From positions 161,241 to 225,240 of the forward strand of contig JAQUIT010000005.1 of the NCBI GenBank assembly GCA_028681335.1: DNA of 64,000 nt, written 5' to 3'. The translations under genes and the position numbers were made by a program. This DNA comes from Desulfuromonadaceae bacterium. Lineage in GTDB: Bacteria > Desulfobacterota > Desulfuromonadia > Geobacterales > Pseudopelobacteraceae. A model generated the notes under the pieces. That model was given only the letters and a program-made list of their open reading frames with translations. It ran no database searches and was not told where the DNA came from. Each line of letters begins with the position of its first letter. Position 1 is the stretch's first letter. Below, in pieces: positions 8,821 to 17,151 of this stretch.

Positions 8821-9588
8821 TTACAAACCGATGATGTTGTAACCGCCGTCAACATAATGAATCTCGCCGCTGACACCGTTTGCCATGTCGCTGCTGAGGT
8901 AGACCGCCGCATTGGCAACATCTTCCTGAGTGATGGTCCGCCGCAATGGAGCTTTAGCCTCGACGTGGTTGAGGATATTGTGGAAGCCGTTGACTCCTGC
9001 TGCAGCCAGCGTCCGGATCGGGCCGGCAGAAATTGCGTTAATCCGGACACCTTCCGGGCCAAGCGCTTCGGAAAGGTAGCGCACAGACGCCTCCAGTGCT
9101 GCCTTGGCAACCCCCATGACATTGTAGCTCGGAAACACCTTCATCGCTCCGTAGTAGCTGAGTGTCAGGGCGGAACCGCCCCTCCCCTGCATCATCGGCT
9201 GGGCAGCCTTCATAATGGCCATAAAAGAATACACACTGATATCCATGGCGGTGGCAAAACCTTCACGGGTTGTGTTTAAAATAGTCCCCTTCAGCTCCTC
9301 TTTGTTTGCAAAGGCGACAGCGTGAATGACAATATCAACACCGTCCCATACTTTGCCAAGTTCGCTGAAGACCGCAGCGATCTCAGCGTCACTGGTCACG
9401 TTGCAGGGAAGTATCGCCGCAGCATTAATTGACTCTGCCAGCGGGCGGACCCGTTTTTCAAAGGCCTCTCCGGCGTATGTTATTGCCAGTTCGGCACCCT
9501 GCTCATGAAAAAATCTGGCAATAGCCCAGGCAATACTCTTATCGTTTGCAATACCAAAAATTACGGCTTTTTTCCCACGCAACAACAT
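8821..9588 (-). CDS. fabI: Enoyl-[acyl-carrier-protein] reductase (NADH), FabI
   Basis: The 255-residue protein is full length for FabI, which performs the last reduction in each cycle of fatty acid elongation. It starts with the modified dinucleotide loop GIANDKSIAWAIARF and has the FabI catalytic tyrosine-lysine pair in SYYGAMKVFPSYNVMGVAKA. The product is cytoplasmic and works on acyl-ACP. GGAGGG precedes the ATG. It heads a short operon with hflX downstream, and the small membrane-protein gene lies 20 bases upstream, possibly in the same transcript. Confidence 0.93.
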   Translation of the reverse strand: MLLRGKKAVIFGIANDKSIAWAIARFFHEQGAELAITYAGEAFEKRVRPLAESINAAAILPCNVTSDAEIAAVFSELGKVWDGVDIVIHAVAFANKEELKGTILNTTREGFATAMDISVYSFMAIMKAAQPMMQGRGGSALTLSYYGAMKVFPSYNVMGVAKAALEASVRYLSEALGPEGVRINAISAGPIRTLAAAGVNGFHNILNHVEAKAPLRRTITQEDVANAAVYLSSDMANGVSGEIHYVDGGYNIIGL

Positions 9589-9608
9589 TTTGACAACCCT
9601 CCACGTAT

Positions 9609-9911
9609 TTACACTGCCGGTGACGTTTCTCGATCATTTTTTTCGGTGGCAGAGACAGACGGCACTTCGACATCTTCAAGCGACCGGGGGCCCGATGATC
9701 CACCCGAACCTGTCTGGTCCCGCCCTGGCTCACGCAACTTTAGAATGGCTTCAAGAGATGCCAGCCGGACTTCTATCGTTTCAAGAACTTCAAGTGTCCG
9801 GTCCTGCTTTCCCTTGATCGCGAACACGACAAAAGGCATGACCAGCCATACCACAGCCAAAAAGAGGCTGATGATACTCATCATCACCATGAAACCGCCA
9901 AAAACTTCCAT
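9609..9911 (-). CDS. Small single-pass membrane protein of unknown function
   Basis: The 100-residue protein has one hydrophobic segment (residues about 5-32, SIISLFLAVVWLVMPFVVFA), then a basic stop-transfer KGK and a heptad pattern (LEVLETIEVRLASLEAIL) suggesting a short coiled coil. The tail is polar and rich in Gly, Ser and Pro. GGGAG lies six bases before the ATG. I do not recognise a family. It resembles small inner-membrane proteins such as the B subunit-like or phage-shock accessory type only in outline. Confidence 0.65.
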   Translation of the reverse strand: MEVFGGFMVMMSIISLFLAVVWLVMPFVVFAIKGKQDRTLEVLETIEVRLASLEAILKLREPGRDQTGSGGSSGPRSLEDVEVPSVSATEKNDRETSPAV

Positions 9912-9974
9912 GTCATCTCCCGCTAAAATGAGCTTGGCTTATAACACAATAACATCAAAATGTTAAGGTGATAT

Positions 9975-11486
9975 TTACCCGAGACCAGAGAGTAGCGCCG
10001 CATGATTAGAACCAAACTGCGGCGGATCGTTCCTTACGATAGCAGCTATCGCCGGGTGGCGTTTGAATTCACTGTCCAGAAAGCGGCGCACCTGCTTACG
10101 CTCCCATCCTCCCGGATGCTGAAAAGCGGTGTACAGCGAAAGATCGCCTTCATAGAACGGCTGGTTTCCATATTGCTGCGCTTCATCCCCATAAAGCGGC
10201 ATATTGAACACCGCCAGATTAAGAAAATTAATCGCCTGGTGATGGGTAGAAACAAACGCAAGCGTTCGACGAGCCTCAACAGCCGTCTCACCCGGCGTCC
10301 CAAACAACAGATAGCAATAAACAGAAATACCGGCCTGGCGAAGGTTATTGAGCACCCGAGAGGCCAAACTGAGACTGATTCCCTTGCACATCCGATCCAG
10401 CACACCCTGGTCTCCCGACTCAAGCCCGAGCTTGAGCATCACGCAGCCGGAGCGCTTCAGAGCATGGCAGAAATCCTCATCGGCCAGATGTTCGTCAATG
10501 CGCACAAAACCGTACCATGGGACACCAGGCGGATTTTTTGCGAGTGCCTGAAGCAGAGCCGGACTGATGGCGTTATCCAGCAGGTGGATGAGAATTGGCG
10601 CCGTCTGTTCGCCCAGAAGTTTGAGGTCCGACAGCACCCGGGAGGTCGATAGCGGACGATAGCTGTTCTGCTCGGCATGTTCAGGACAGAACGAGCAGCG
10701 ATTCCAGTAGCAGCCGCTGCTCGCGCTGTAAGGGAGAATCAATCCTGGTGAAAAATATTCCGCCAGCGGCAGCAAGGAATAATCAGGGGGAACTGGCTGT
10801 TTTGTTGCCACTGCCACCCCGAGGAGGGCCAGCAGCGGTTCCTCTCCCGGCCCGGAAACAAGATGATCCACCAGATTTCCAAAGGGGTTAATCCAGCCTG
10901 GACGCTGCATCCAGGAGGTTACCAGACCACCACCAAGGATTATTTTCACCCCAGGATACTGCTGTCTGATATGACCTACCATTGCAAAGGTGCAAAGTGC
11001 CTGACTGAGATAGTTGAGAGAAAAGCCTACTGTGCCGACACCGGCAAGAAGTTCCGGCAGTCGAAGGCTGAAATAGCGGAAAAACGGATTCGACTCCGGC
11101 TCCTCAGCTGAAACGATGAGATCGGCACTGCGTAACGGCGTAAGCTTTTTATGCTGGTAGTCCGCAAGCCCGATGGCCACATCGTTTTCAGCAGCAGAAA
11201 TGGCTAGTACACGGTTTAGATCACTGACGACACGGCGGTATCGATCAGGACTGCGATAGGTAGCAATATCGCGCAGTGCGACCATATTGCCTGCCCGCCC
11301 CTTGAGAGCACGGCGGCTCCAGGTATCTGCAGCGCCCTGTGCCTGGTCAAGCAGCCATAACTGCCCTTCCAGATTGGCATCAAGTAAACGGCACGGCAGA
11401 CCGTTTGCCTTCAATGAGGCCGCAAGACTGGCTATGCCCGGAGGCGGCTCGCATGCTTTGGCAAGTGGCGGGAATATGAGCAGCAT
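9975..11486 (-). CDS. B12-binding-type radical SAM protein
   Basis: A 503-residue protein. The N-terminus MLLIFPPLAKACEPPPGI and a following Rossmann-like region (IILGGGLVTSW) fit a cobalamin-binding domain. The radical SAM cluster motif is CYWNRCSFC, with CX4CX2C spacing as in several B12-dependent subfamilies rather than the classic CX3CX2C. LGLESGDQGVLDRM is a typical later TIM-barrel element. Such enzymes methylate or rearrange unreactive carbons (family knowledge); the substrate is not indicated. The start at 11486 lies 16 bases after the lipoprotein stop. A longer frame from 11552 would overlap that gene and has an unlikely serine/arginine-rich leader. Confidence 0.82.
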   Translation of the reverse strand: MLLIFPPLAKACEPPPGIASLAASLKANGLPCRLLDANLEGQLWLLDQAQGAADTWSRRALKGRAGNMVALRDIATYRSPDRYRRVVSDLNRVLAISAAENDVAIGLADYQHKKLTPLRSADLIVSAEEPESNPFFRYFSLRLPELLAGVGTVGFSLNYLSQALCTFAMVGHIRQQYPGVKIILGGGLVTSWMQRPGWINPFGNLVDHLVSGPGEEPLLALLGVAVATKQPVPPDYSLLPLAEYFSPGLILPYSASSGCYWNRCSFCPEHAEQNSYRPLSTSRVLSDLKLLGEQTAPILIHLLDNAISPALLQALAKNPPGVPWYGFVRIDEHLADEDFCHALKRSGCVMLKLGLESGDQGVLDRMCKGISLSLASRVLNNLRQAGISVYCYLLFGTPGETAVEARRTLAFVSTHHQAINFLNLAVFNMPLYGDEAQQYGNQPFYEGDLSLYTAFQHPGGWERKQVRRFLDSEFKRHPAIAAIVRNDPPQFGSNHAALLSGLG

Positions 11487-11502
11487 GCCGGGTACCGGCC
11501 GG

Positions 11503-12591
11503 CTACTGGTATTGGATATAGAGCGGCTTCGGCTCCAGCTTGAGCACGTCATGTGGAGTCATCAGCGGGTCACCCTTCTTTGTGTCGTTGTGATAAAAGA
11601 GCTTGAACCCGGTATACTGCACCGGCTCGGTAACGACATACTCCTTGTACGAATCACGCTTCAGCCAGGAAGCACCCCAACCATCCATATGCATGACCAT
11701 CTGCACCTCAGGACGCAGTACGATACTTTTTGAATTAGTGACGCCGCCACGGGTAAACCTATGCACGGTAAACACCTTTGGCGGCAGGTTATATTTTTTC
11801 ACCAGTTCTTTAAGATAGGCGGAAGCGTAATTGATATCAGCCGCATCATAGGTGCCTATCTTTGTGCCAGGTTTTTTGCCGCTTTTTATCAGGTTAAATT
11901 CCGGGTCGATCCCCAGATGAACATCGGGATTCTTCAGAATCCACTCGAAGCGCGGCAACACCGAACGTATATCATCGTGGCCGGTCTGAATATCGATAAA
12001 CATGATCGCACCGGCTTCTTTGGCCCAGCCATATACCTGATTAATGACACTATCCGGCATTATCATACGGTATTTGCCGTCATTGCCGGGTGCTCCCTGC
12101 GCCACTACCGCAATCAGGTGAAGTGCCGGCTGTACAGGGGTGGCCGGATCCGCCTTCTGCCACTTTGCCACTTCACCTTTAAGGCGCTGCAGCATATCAT
12201 CCTTGGGAAACTCACCCAGTGCCCCCATCTTCTTTGAAAGCGGATTGCCGTAATAGGCAACAATACGTTTATATGGCAGGATTGAGCCTGGCAGCGGGGT
12301 GGGGCAATTTACCGGCCAGCCGCACTGCTTGGCATATTCCGGATTTTCGCCGTTATTATATTTTATCTTAGGTTCTGATTTACGGGCGGCACTTGTCTGT
12401 GCCGCAAAAACAGCTGCCTGCCTGGTGGCGGTAGTCGTCGCGGCAAAAGTCGCCGCAGCAGCACGCTGCTCGGCATTTTTTTGCTCACGTCCCGACACCT
12501 GGTCAATACTATTGCTGTTTGTGCATGCTCCCAGAGCAAGTGCAAGCAAGGCCAGCAATGATGTAAAATATGCTTTGTGCTGATATTTCAA
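11503..12591 (-). CDS. Lipoprotein with a probable glycoside-hydrolase-like barrel
   Basis: The 362-residue protein is probably initiated at a TTG (12591), which follows AAGGGGTG by six bases and gives a compact signal peptide ending in LALALGAC, a good lipobox. An alternative ATG is 10 codons upstream. Mature residues 20-60 are Ala/Thr-rich linker. The remainder (IVAYYGNP, MFIDIQTGHDD, LGIDPEFNL) looks like a TIM-barrel hydrolase, with acidic residues at strand ends. I cannot name the family or substrate. The downstream radical SAM gene begins 16 bases after its stop, suggesting co-expression. Confidence 0.7.
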   Translation of the reverse strand: MKYQHKAYFTSLLALLALALGACTNSNSIDQVSGREQKNAEQRAAAATFAATTTATRQAAVFAAQTSAARKSEPKIKYNNGENPEYAKQCGWPVNCPTPLPGSILPYKRIVAYYGNPLSKKMGALGEFPKDDMLQRLKGEVAKWQKADPATPVQPALHLIAVVAQGAPGNDGKYRMIMPDSVINQVYGWAKEAGAIMFIDIQTGHDDIRSVLPRFEWILKNPDVHLGIDPEFNLIKSGKKPGTKIGTYDAADINYASAYLKELVKKYNLPPKVFTVHRFTRGGVTNSKSIVLRPEVQMVMHMDGWGASWLKRDSYKEYVVTEPVQYTGFKLFYHNDTKKGDPLMTPHDVLKLEPKPLYIQYQ

Positions 12592-12650
12592 CGGGTACAC
12601 CCCTTCAACGTTTATGGACAAAGCGTTGCCTGCCCAGAATATGAATCTAC

Positions 12651-12872
12651 TTAATCAGTGACTTCAACCATAAAGTCTTCGCTATCAATAACATCCTTTA
12701 CCTTGAGCATAAGTGATTCAGACCACTCACTGATCGAAAGCCTGGTCAGAATTTTAGCCTCTTCAAACGTCAAGTCGACATCATCCGGCAACTTGTCGGC
12801 AAGCTCTCCGGCCCACCGTGTTTCGTGCGCTGTTAATGGAGCCTGCAGCAACTGCCTGCTTGAAACGGTCAT
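12651..12872 (-). CDS. Small acidic protein of unknown function
   Basis: A 73-residue protein with AGAGGGACGAC before its ATG and no recognised domain. It is rich in Asp and Glu and predicted mostly helical (FEEAKILTRLSISEWSESL). It lies 60 bases upstream of the lipoprotein gene in the same orientation and may be the first gene of that unit. Confidence 0.55.
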   Translation of the reverse strand: MTVSSRQLLQAPLTAHETRWAGELADKLPDDVDLTFEEAKILTRLSISEWSESLMLKVKDVIDSEDFMVEVTD

Positions 12873-13105
12873 GTCGTCCCTCTTGCTTCACGCGGTTTTT
12901 TTGCAACTTTTAAGGATACAGGTTAAACCTTTATCCGACAAGTTCTATTTTAAGATATCATTTGACAAACACGCCCATAATATGTCACCAGAACAACCTC
13001 TACACCTGAGAAACAACAAATAGATATCGGCAGTTAATTTCATGCGAACATTTCTGTTTTCATTAATACGCATGATTTTTCCCAACCGACAAAGGAGAAT
13101 CAACC
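12873..13105. other. Divergent intergenic region
   Basis: AT-rich spacer between the small acidic gene and the YchJ-like gene. It must contain both promoters. I see TTGACA near 12961 but no well-spaced -10 partner, and no stable hairpin. Confidence 0.35.
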
Positions 13106-13588
13106 ATGACCACCTGTCCATGCGGAAGCGGCACCCTCTACTCTGAATGCTGCGAGCAGATAATATCAGGCAAACAAAGTGCGCAAACTGCCGAGCAACT
13201 TATGCGCGCCCGCTATTCCGCCTACGTCTTCGCCAAAATGGATTTTATCTTTGAAAGCACCCACCCCGACCATCGAGAGGGCTACGATCACGCCGGTACG
13301 AAAACATGGGCCGAGACAGCAGAATGGCAAGGGCTGGAAATCATCAGCACGAACAAAGGGGAGGCTGGCGACTCAATCGGAGAAGTAGAGTTCATTGCCC
13401 GTTTCTCCGAAAACGGCAACAAGCGCGAGCATCACGAAGCCGGGCAATTCAAACAAAAAGACGGTCAGTGGTATTTTTCCGAAGGACTGATGGTTCGCCC
13501 AAAACCGCTGACAGTAACCAAAGTCGGGCGTAACGATCCCTGCACCTGCGGGAGCGGCCTTAAATACAAAAAGTGCTGCGGGAAATAA
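13106..13588 (+). CDS. YchJ family (UPF0225) SEC-C motif protein
   Basis: The 160-residue protein has SEC-C-type zinc motifs at both ends: [14 protein letters not shown] at residues 4-17 and [17 protein letters not shown] at the C-terminus. The intervening cystatin-like/NTF2-like part ([20 protein letters not shown]) is characteristic of YchJ. The family has no settled biochemical function. The C-terminal motif resembles that at the end of SecA and of the large island protein at 61541. AAAGGAG precedes the ATG. A strong terminator follows. Confidence 0.87.
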   Translation: MTTCPCGSGTLYSECCEQIISGKQSAQTAEQLMRARYSAYVFAKMDFIFESTHPDHREGYDHAGTKTWAETAEWQGLEIISTNKGEAGDSIGEVEFIARFSENGNKREHHEAGQFKQKDGQWYFSEGLMVRPKPLTVTKVGRNDPCTCGSGLKYKKCCGK

Positions 13589-13618
13589 CAGCACCTCTGT
13601 TTATACCGGACTAACTGA

Positions 13619-13654
13619 AACCGGACAGGCGGCCCAAAAGCCGCCTGTCCGGTT
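13619..13654. terminator. Long terminator hairpin
   Basis: A 15-bp stem, AACCGGACAGGCGGC with its exact complement, encloses a 6-base loop between convergent genes. The flanks are A/T rich but lack a long T run, so it probably serves both directions. Confidence 0.7.
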
Positions 13655-13679
13655 AAATACAAAGATTTACGGAATACCG

Positions 13680-14390
13680 CTACTCCTTTTCTCCAACATA
13701 GATTGTAGCAATACCGAAAGTAAGTTCATGGAGATGAATATTACGGAAACCTACGTCGGCAAGCATACGCGAGAATTCTTCCTGCGAAGGAAACTCAAGC
13801 ACTGAATCCGGCAGATATTTATAGGCGTTGTAGCGCGAAAACAAGCCACCAACAACCGGCAGCAGACGACGAAAGTAAAAATAGTACAGCTGCCTGAACA
13901 ACTGCGAGCTGGGGGTGGAAAATTCAAGTACAACCATCCGGCCACCGGGGCGCAGCACCCTCCACATCTCAGCCAGTCCCAACCTCCTGTCAACAACGTT
14001 TCTGATTCCAAAGGCAATGGTAATCGAATCAAAAGTATCATTGGCAAACGGTAGATCCTCACAAGGAGCCACCTTGAGATCAATCCTGTCGGCGTACGGC
14101 GACGCGGCCACCTTTATAGCTCCCAGATCAACCATCTCTTTACAAAAATCAGCCCCGGTAATCTTGACCGAAGCGGGTGTCCTCAGGGCAATTTCAAGCG
14201 CCACATCTCCTGTGCCGGTCGCCACATCCAGAATGCGGGAACCCTCACGGTACTTGAGCAGCCGCACGGCTTTTGTTCGCCAGCGGCGATCAATACCAAA
14301 ACTCAATAGCCGGTTGAGAAAATCATATCGCGGAGCAATAGCTCCGAACATCTGCTGGATTTTTTCGCCTTTATCAGAAAGCCTGAACAT
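13680..14390 (-). CDS. ubiE: Demethylmenaquinone / 2-polyprenyl-benzoquinol methyltransferase (UbiE/MenG)
   Basis: The 236-residue SAM-dependent methyltransferase has the UbiE/MenG signatures: FGAIAPRYDFLNRLLSFGID near the start, the SAM loop LDVATGTGDVALE and the FGIRNVVDRRLGLAEMWRVL region. It performs the last step of menaquinone synthesis (and of ubiquinone where present). In an anaerobic respirer menaquinone is expected, so MenG is the likelier role. It is divergent from the c-di-AMP synthase gene. Full length. Confidence 0.9.
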   Translation of the reverse strand: MFRLSDKGEKIQQMFGAIAPRYDFLNRLLSFGIDRRWRTKAVRLLKYREGSRILDVATGTGDVALEIALRTPASVKITGADFCKEMVDLGAIKVAASPYADRIDLKVAPCEDLPFANDTFDSITIAFGIRNVVDRRLGLAEMWRVLRPGGRMVVLEFSTPSSQLFRQLYYFYFRRLLPVVGGLFSRYNAYKYLPDSVLEFPSQEEFSRMLADVGFRNIHLHELTFGIATIYVGEKE

Positions 14391-14513
14391 TCGTTTCCAC
14401 TACCTTTTAGCGTATTTTAGTGTTATAAACCGGGAAGTTTATGTAGCACGTTTTGCCTGCCATTAACCAGAAAAAACTAAATCCTTTCAGACAACTTCAG
14501 GAGCTGTAACAGA

Positions 14514-15932
14514 GTGATCCCAACCATCCGCATACAGGATATAGCCGATATATTGATTATGACCTTTCTGCTTTACCAGCTGTACTCTTGGTTTCGCGGG
14601 ACACGAGCCATGCAGGTATTGCTGGGGCTGGGCGTCGTAACCATTATCTATTTTGCAACCCGCTTTCTCGACCTTTACATGACCAGCTGGGTTCTTCAGG
14701 AGCTTGGCACTGTCCTGATTATCCTCATAATTGTTGTATTTCAAACCGAGATCCGCCAGACGCTGTATCGTTTCAGCCTCCTAAGACACATACTTGACAG
14801 CGATCACAAAACGCAACACAGCCAATTCCAGGAGATTGCCGAAACTTTATTCCGTATGGCATCCTGCAAGACCGGGGCGCTGATAGTCTTCCAGTGTAAT
14901 GAATCACTGCACGACCTGATGACAAACGGCGTAGTAATAGATAGCGAAATTACCCCCCAAATGCTGGAGTCTATTTTCTACGATGGAGCACCTTTCCATG
15001 ACGGTGCAGCCCTTATCAATAACGGCAGGATTGAAAAAGCGGCCTGCCACCTGCCACTCTCTGTCAGTCCTGATGTTCCGCAACATTTAGGCACCCGTCA
15101 CAGAGCCGCGCTGGGGTTATCTGAACGCAGCGATGCAGTTATTGTTGCCATATCCGAAGAGCGTGGCGAAATCTCGCTGGTGACCGCAGGAACCTTTCGG
15201 CGAATGCATACCCCGACCGAATTGATCATGGCACTGGACGAACTATTCAGAAGCGAGACGGAAAGCCCCCGCATCACGTTACGGCAACGTTTTTTTTCCA
15301 ACATGCTCCCAAAGGTCCTGCTCCTGATGGGCGTATGTGTTTTCTGGGTACTGATAACAACCCGCCAAGGGCAGATCACAACAGTAACGGCACCGGTACG
15401 ACTGCACGGGGTTCCTGATGACATTTTCCTACTCCGGACTCTACCCGAAGATGTTACCGTCCAGATAAAGGCCTTATCAAGTCTTGCACCGCCACCTTCA
15501 AAATTAGACCTGACGGCTGAAATAGATGCGTCCGGAATAAGGGAGGGTACCACCGCTATAAGAGTTAGCACTACCGATATAACCGCCCCATCCGGCATGA
15601 TCGTAACGTCTGTCTCCCCTTCCACTATTCGCTTTTCTGCAGAGAGAAAAGTGCGCAAGAACGTTCCGGTCAAAGTCATACTTAAAGGACGGCTGCCATC
15701 AGGACTTGCGGCCTGGCATATCGTTTGCGAACCTCGAACGGTCGATATAGAGGGACCCGCCAGCCAAGTTTCACCAATTGTATCTGTGACAACTGAGGAG
15801 ATCGACGCCGTCAGGCTAAAGAGAGGAGAAGAATATCTGAAAAATCTGCGAGCACCCGAAAAGCAGGTTTCAATCCTCCGGGACACGCCGGTTACAATCA
15901 GACTTTCAACCCGAGACAAACGCAAGCGATAG
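14514..15932 (+). CDS. cdaA: Diadenylate cyclase CdaA fused to YbbR (CdaR-like) domains
   Basis: The 472-residue protein joins two units that are usually separate genes. Residues 1-90 hold three membrane segments. Residues about 100-245 hold the DAC/DisA_N domain with the DGA motif in FHDGAALIN and the RHR motif in GTRHRAALGLSER, so it should make cyclic di-AMP from ATP. A further membrane segment (about 258-280) then leads to two or three YbbR repeats to the C-terminus. In Firmicutes CdaR (YbbR) regulates CdaA in trans (family knowledge); here regulation would be intramolecular. GTG start with GGAG about 10 bases upstream. No glmM follows. Confidence 0.88.
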   Translation: MIPTIRIQDIADILIMTFLLYQLYSWFRGTRAMQVLLGLGVVTIIYFATRFLDLYMTSWVLQELGTVLIILIIVVFQTEIRQTLYRFSLLRHILDSDHKTQHSQFQEIAETLFRMASCKTGALIVFQCNESLHDLMTNGVVIDSEITPQMLESIFYDGAPFHDGAALINNGRIEKAACHLPLSVSPDVPQHLGTRHRAALGLSERSDAVIVAISEERGEISLVTAGTFRRMHTPTELIMALDELFRSETESPRITLRQRFFSNMLPKVLLLMGVCVFWVLITTRQGQITTVTAPVRLHGVPDDIFLLRTLPEDVTVQIKALSSLAPPPSKLDLTAEIDASGIREGTTAIRVSTTDITAPSGMIVTSVSPSTIRFSAERKVRKNVPVKVILKGRLPSGLAAWHIVCEPRTVDIEGPASQVSPIVSVTTEEIDAVRLKRGEEYLKNLRAPEKQVSILRDTPVTIRLSTRDKRKR

Positions 15933-15937
15933 GTGTA

Positions 15938-15955
15938 TTGGCACGGCCTTTGCTG
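15938..15955 (+). promoter_or_regulatory. Consensus sigma-54 promoter upstream of the NlpC/P60 gene
   Basis: TTGGCACGGCCTTTGCTG matches the TGGCACG-N4-TTGCW consensus completely, with GG and GC separated by 10 bases (15940-41 and 15952-53). Transcription would start near 15965, about 90 bases before the ATG at 16057. No activator site is evident within the short intergenic space, so any enhancer would lie within the upstream gene. Confidence 0.8.
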
Positions 15956-16056
15956 TTACTAACAAGGGAAAAAACATAACAAAGATTGACTTTAAGAACC
16001 AGTTGTTATATAAAAGTAAAAATTTTGATCAAATTTAAAACAAAACCGGAGGGAAC

Positions 16057-17091
16057 ATGGTCCATATTCGTATCGTTGTTACGATCTGCCTTATACTCCT
16101 GACACTACCTCAGCTGGTTCTCGCATCAAAATCTCACGTTGTACGTAAAAGCGAATCTCTTCAGTCGATTGCCAGCAAATACCATGTCTCAGTCAATGAA
16201 ATAAAATCAGTCAACAACCTGACCGCTTCCCGTGTTCGCAAAGGGACACGACTTATAATCCCGTCACATGCCGAGCCACAACAAAAGAAGGGCACCCTTG
16301 CTGCACACAAGGACACCTACAAAGTATCCAGGGGTGACACCCTTCCAAAAATTGCCCGAGCAACCGGCGTCAAGATGTCCGACATCAGGGCATTGAACGG
16401 ATTAAAGGGCAACAGAGTCAAGGCGGGGCAGGTTTTGGTTCTTGTTGCTGCCGAGGCGCCCACAGAACCGACTTCCAGCACCAACAGACTGCAACTGGTC
16501 AATAAAGATCTTTTGAATGAGCAGGAACTTACTGATACTCTCGCTGAGCTAACCGATCTCGCGTCAGACCAACCGGTTGATCTTGCAAAAACATTGGAAG
16601 CAAATCAGACAATAAATAACCTCAAAAAAAGCGCTTACAGCTTTCTTGGTGCCCGCTACAGATTTGGCGGCAGCAGCCGCAGTGCACTTGACTGCTCCAG
16701 CTTCACACAGCAGGTTTTTCGCGAACTGAGCGTTAAACTTCCCCGCACCGCCAGAGAACAGTTTTACGTTGGCAGCGAGGTCATGCGTGGCGACCTGAGA
16801 AAGGGTGATCTTGTTTTTTTTCAGACCTACGCCAGCTTCCCTTCACATGTAGGCATCTATCTTGGCAACCGCAAGATGATCCACGCATCATCACACGAAC
16901 ACCGCGTTGTTATTTCAACCATGGATACTCCCTATTACCTGTCGCGCTATCTAGGAGCAAGACGCATGACTGATGCGGCAGCAGACTCCATAAGCTTCAA
17001 CGAACTGCTACTTGGTGTCGAAGAAGAACAAAACGAGACTGAAACACTTAAAAACGATACGCTTGGCGTGTCACTCAATGTCACAGAGTAA
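16057..17091 (+). CDS. Secreted LysM-LysM-NlpC/P60 peptidoglycan endopeptidase
   Basis: A 344-residue protein. Residues 1-24 are a signal peptide ending VLA. LysM repeats at about 26-69 (VRKSESLQSIASKYHV) and 86-131 (VSRGDTLPKIARATGV) bind peptidoglycan. The NlpC/P60 domain (about 187-305) has the catalytic cysteine in LDCSSF, the first histidine in SHVGIYLG and a second in MIHASS. It should cleave stem peptides in the periplasm. The acidic C-terminal tail is outside the family model. GGAGG lies before the ATG. The sigma-54 promoter ahead suggests regulated expression; an intrinsic terminator follows. Confidence 0.9.
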   Translation: MVHIRIVVTICLILLTLPQLVLASKSHVVRKSESLQSIASKYHVSVNEIKSVNNLTASRVRKGTRLIIPSHAEPQQKKGTLAAHKDTYKVSRGDTLPKIARATGVKMSDIRALNGLKGNRVKAGQVLVLVAAEAPTEPTSSTNRLQLVNKDLLNEQELTDTLAELTDLASDQPVDLAKTLEANQTINNLKKSAYSFLGARYRFGGSSRSALDCSSFTQQVFRELSVKLPRTAREQFYVGSEVMRGDLRKGDLVFFQTYASFPSHVGIYLGNRKMIHASSHEHRVVISTMDTPYYLSRYLGARRMTDAAADSISFNELLLGVEEEQNETETLKNDTLGVSLNVTE

Positions 17092-17118
17092 CAGCTGTCA
17101 CGTGTTTACACCTACTAC

Positions 17119-17147
17119 ATCCGGGTCACCTGACCCGGATTTTTTTT
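17119..17147 (+). terminator. Intrinsic terminator after the NlpC/P60 gene
   Basis: The stem ATCCGGGTCA/TGACCCGGAT with a 2-base loop is followed by eight T residues. The last T is only four bases before the ATG of the next gene. Confidence 0.9.
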
Positions 17148-17151
17148 CGTC

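Noticed and set aside
15098..15925. A 275-codon minus-strand frame opposite cdaA
   Set aside because: It is Ser/Arg/Val-rich, has no domain, and lies wholly antisense to the strong DAC-YbbR coding frame.
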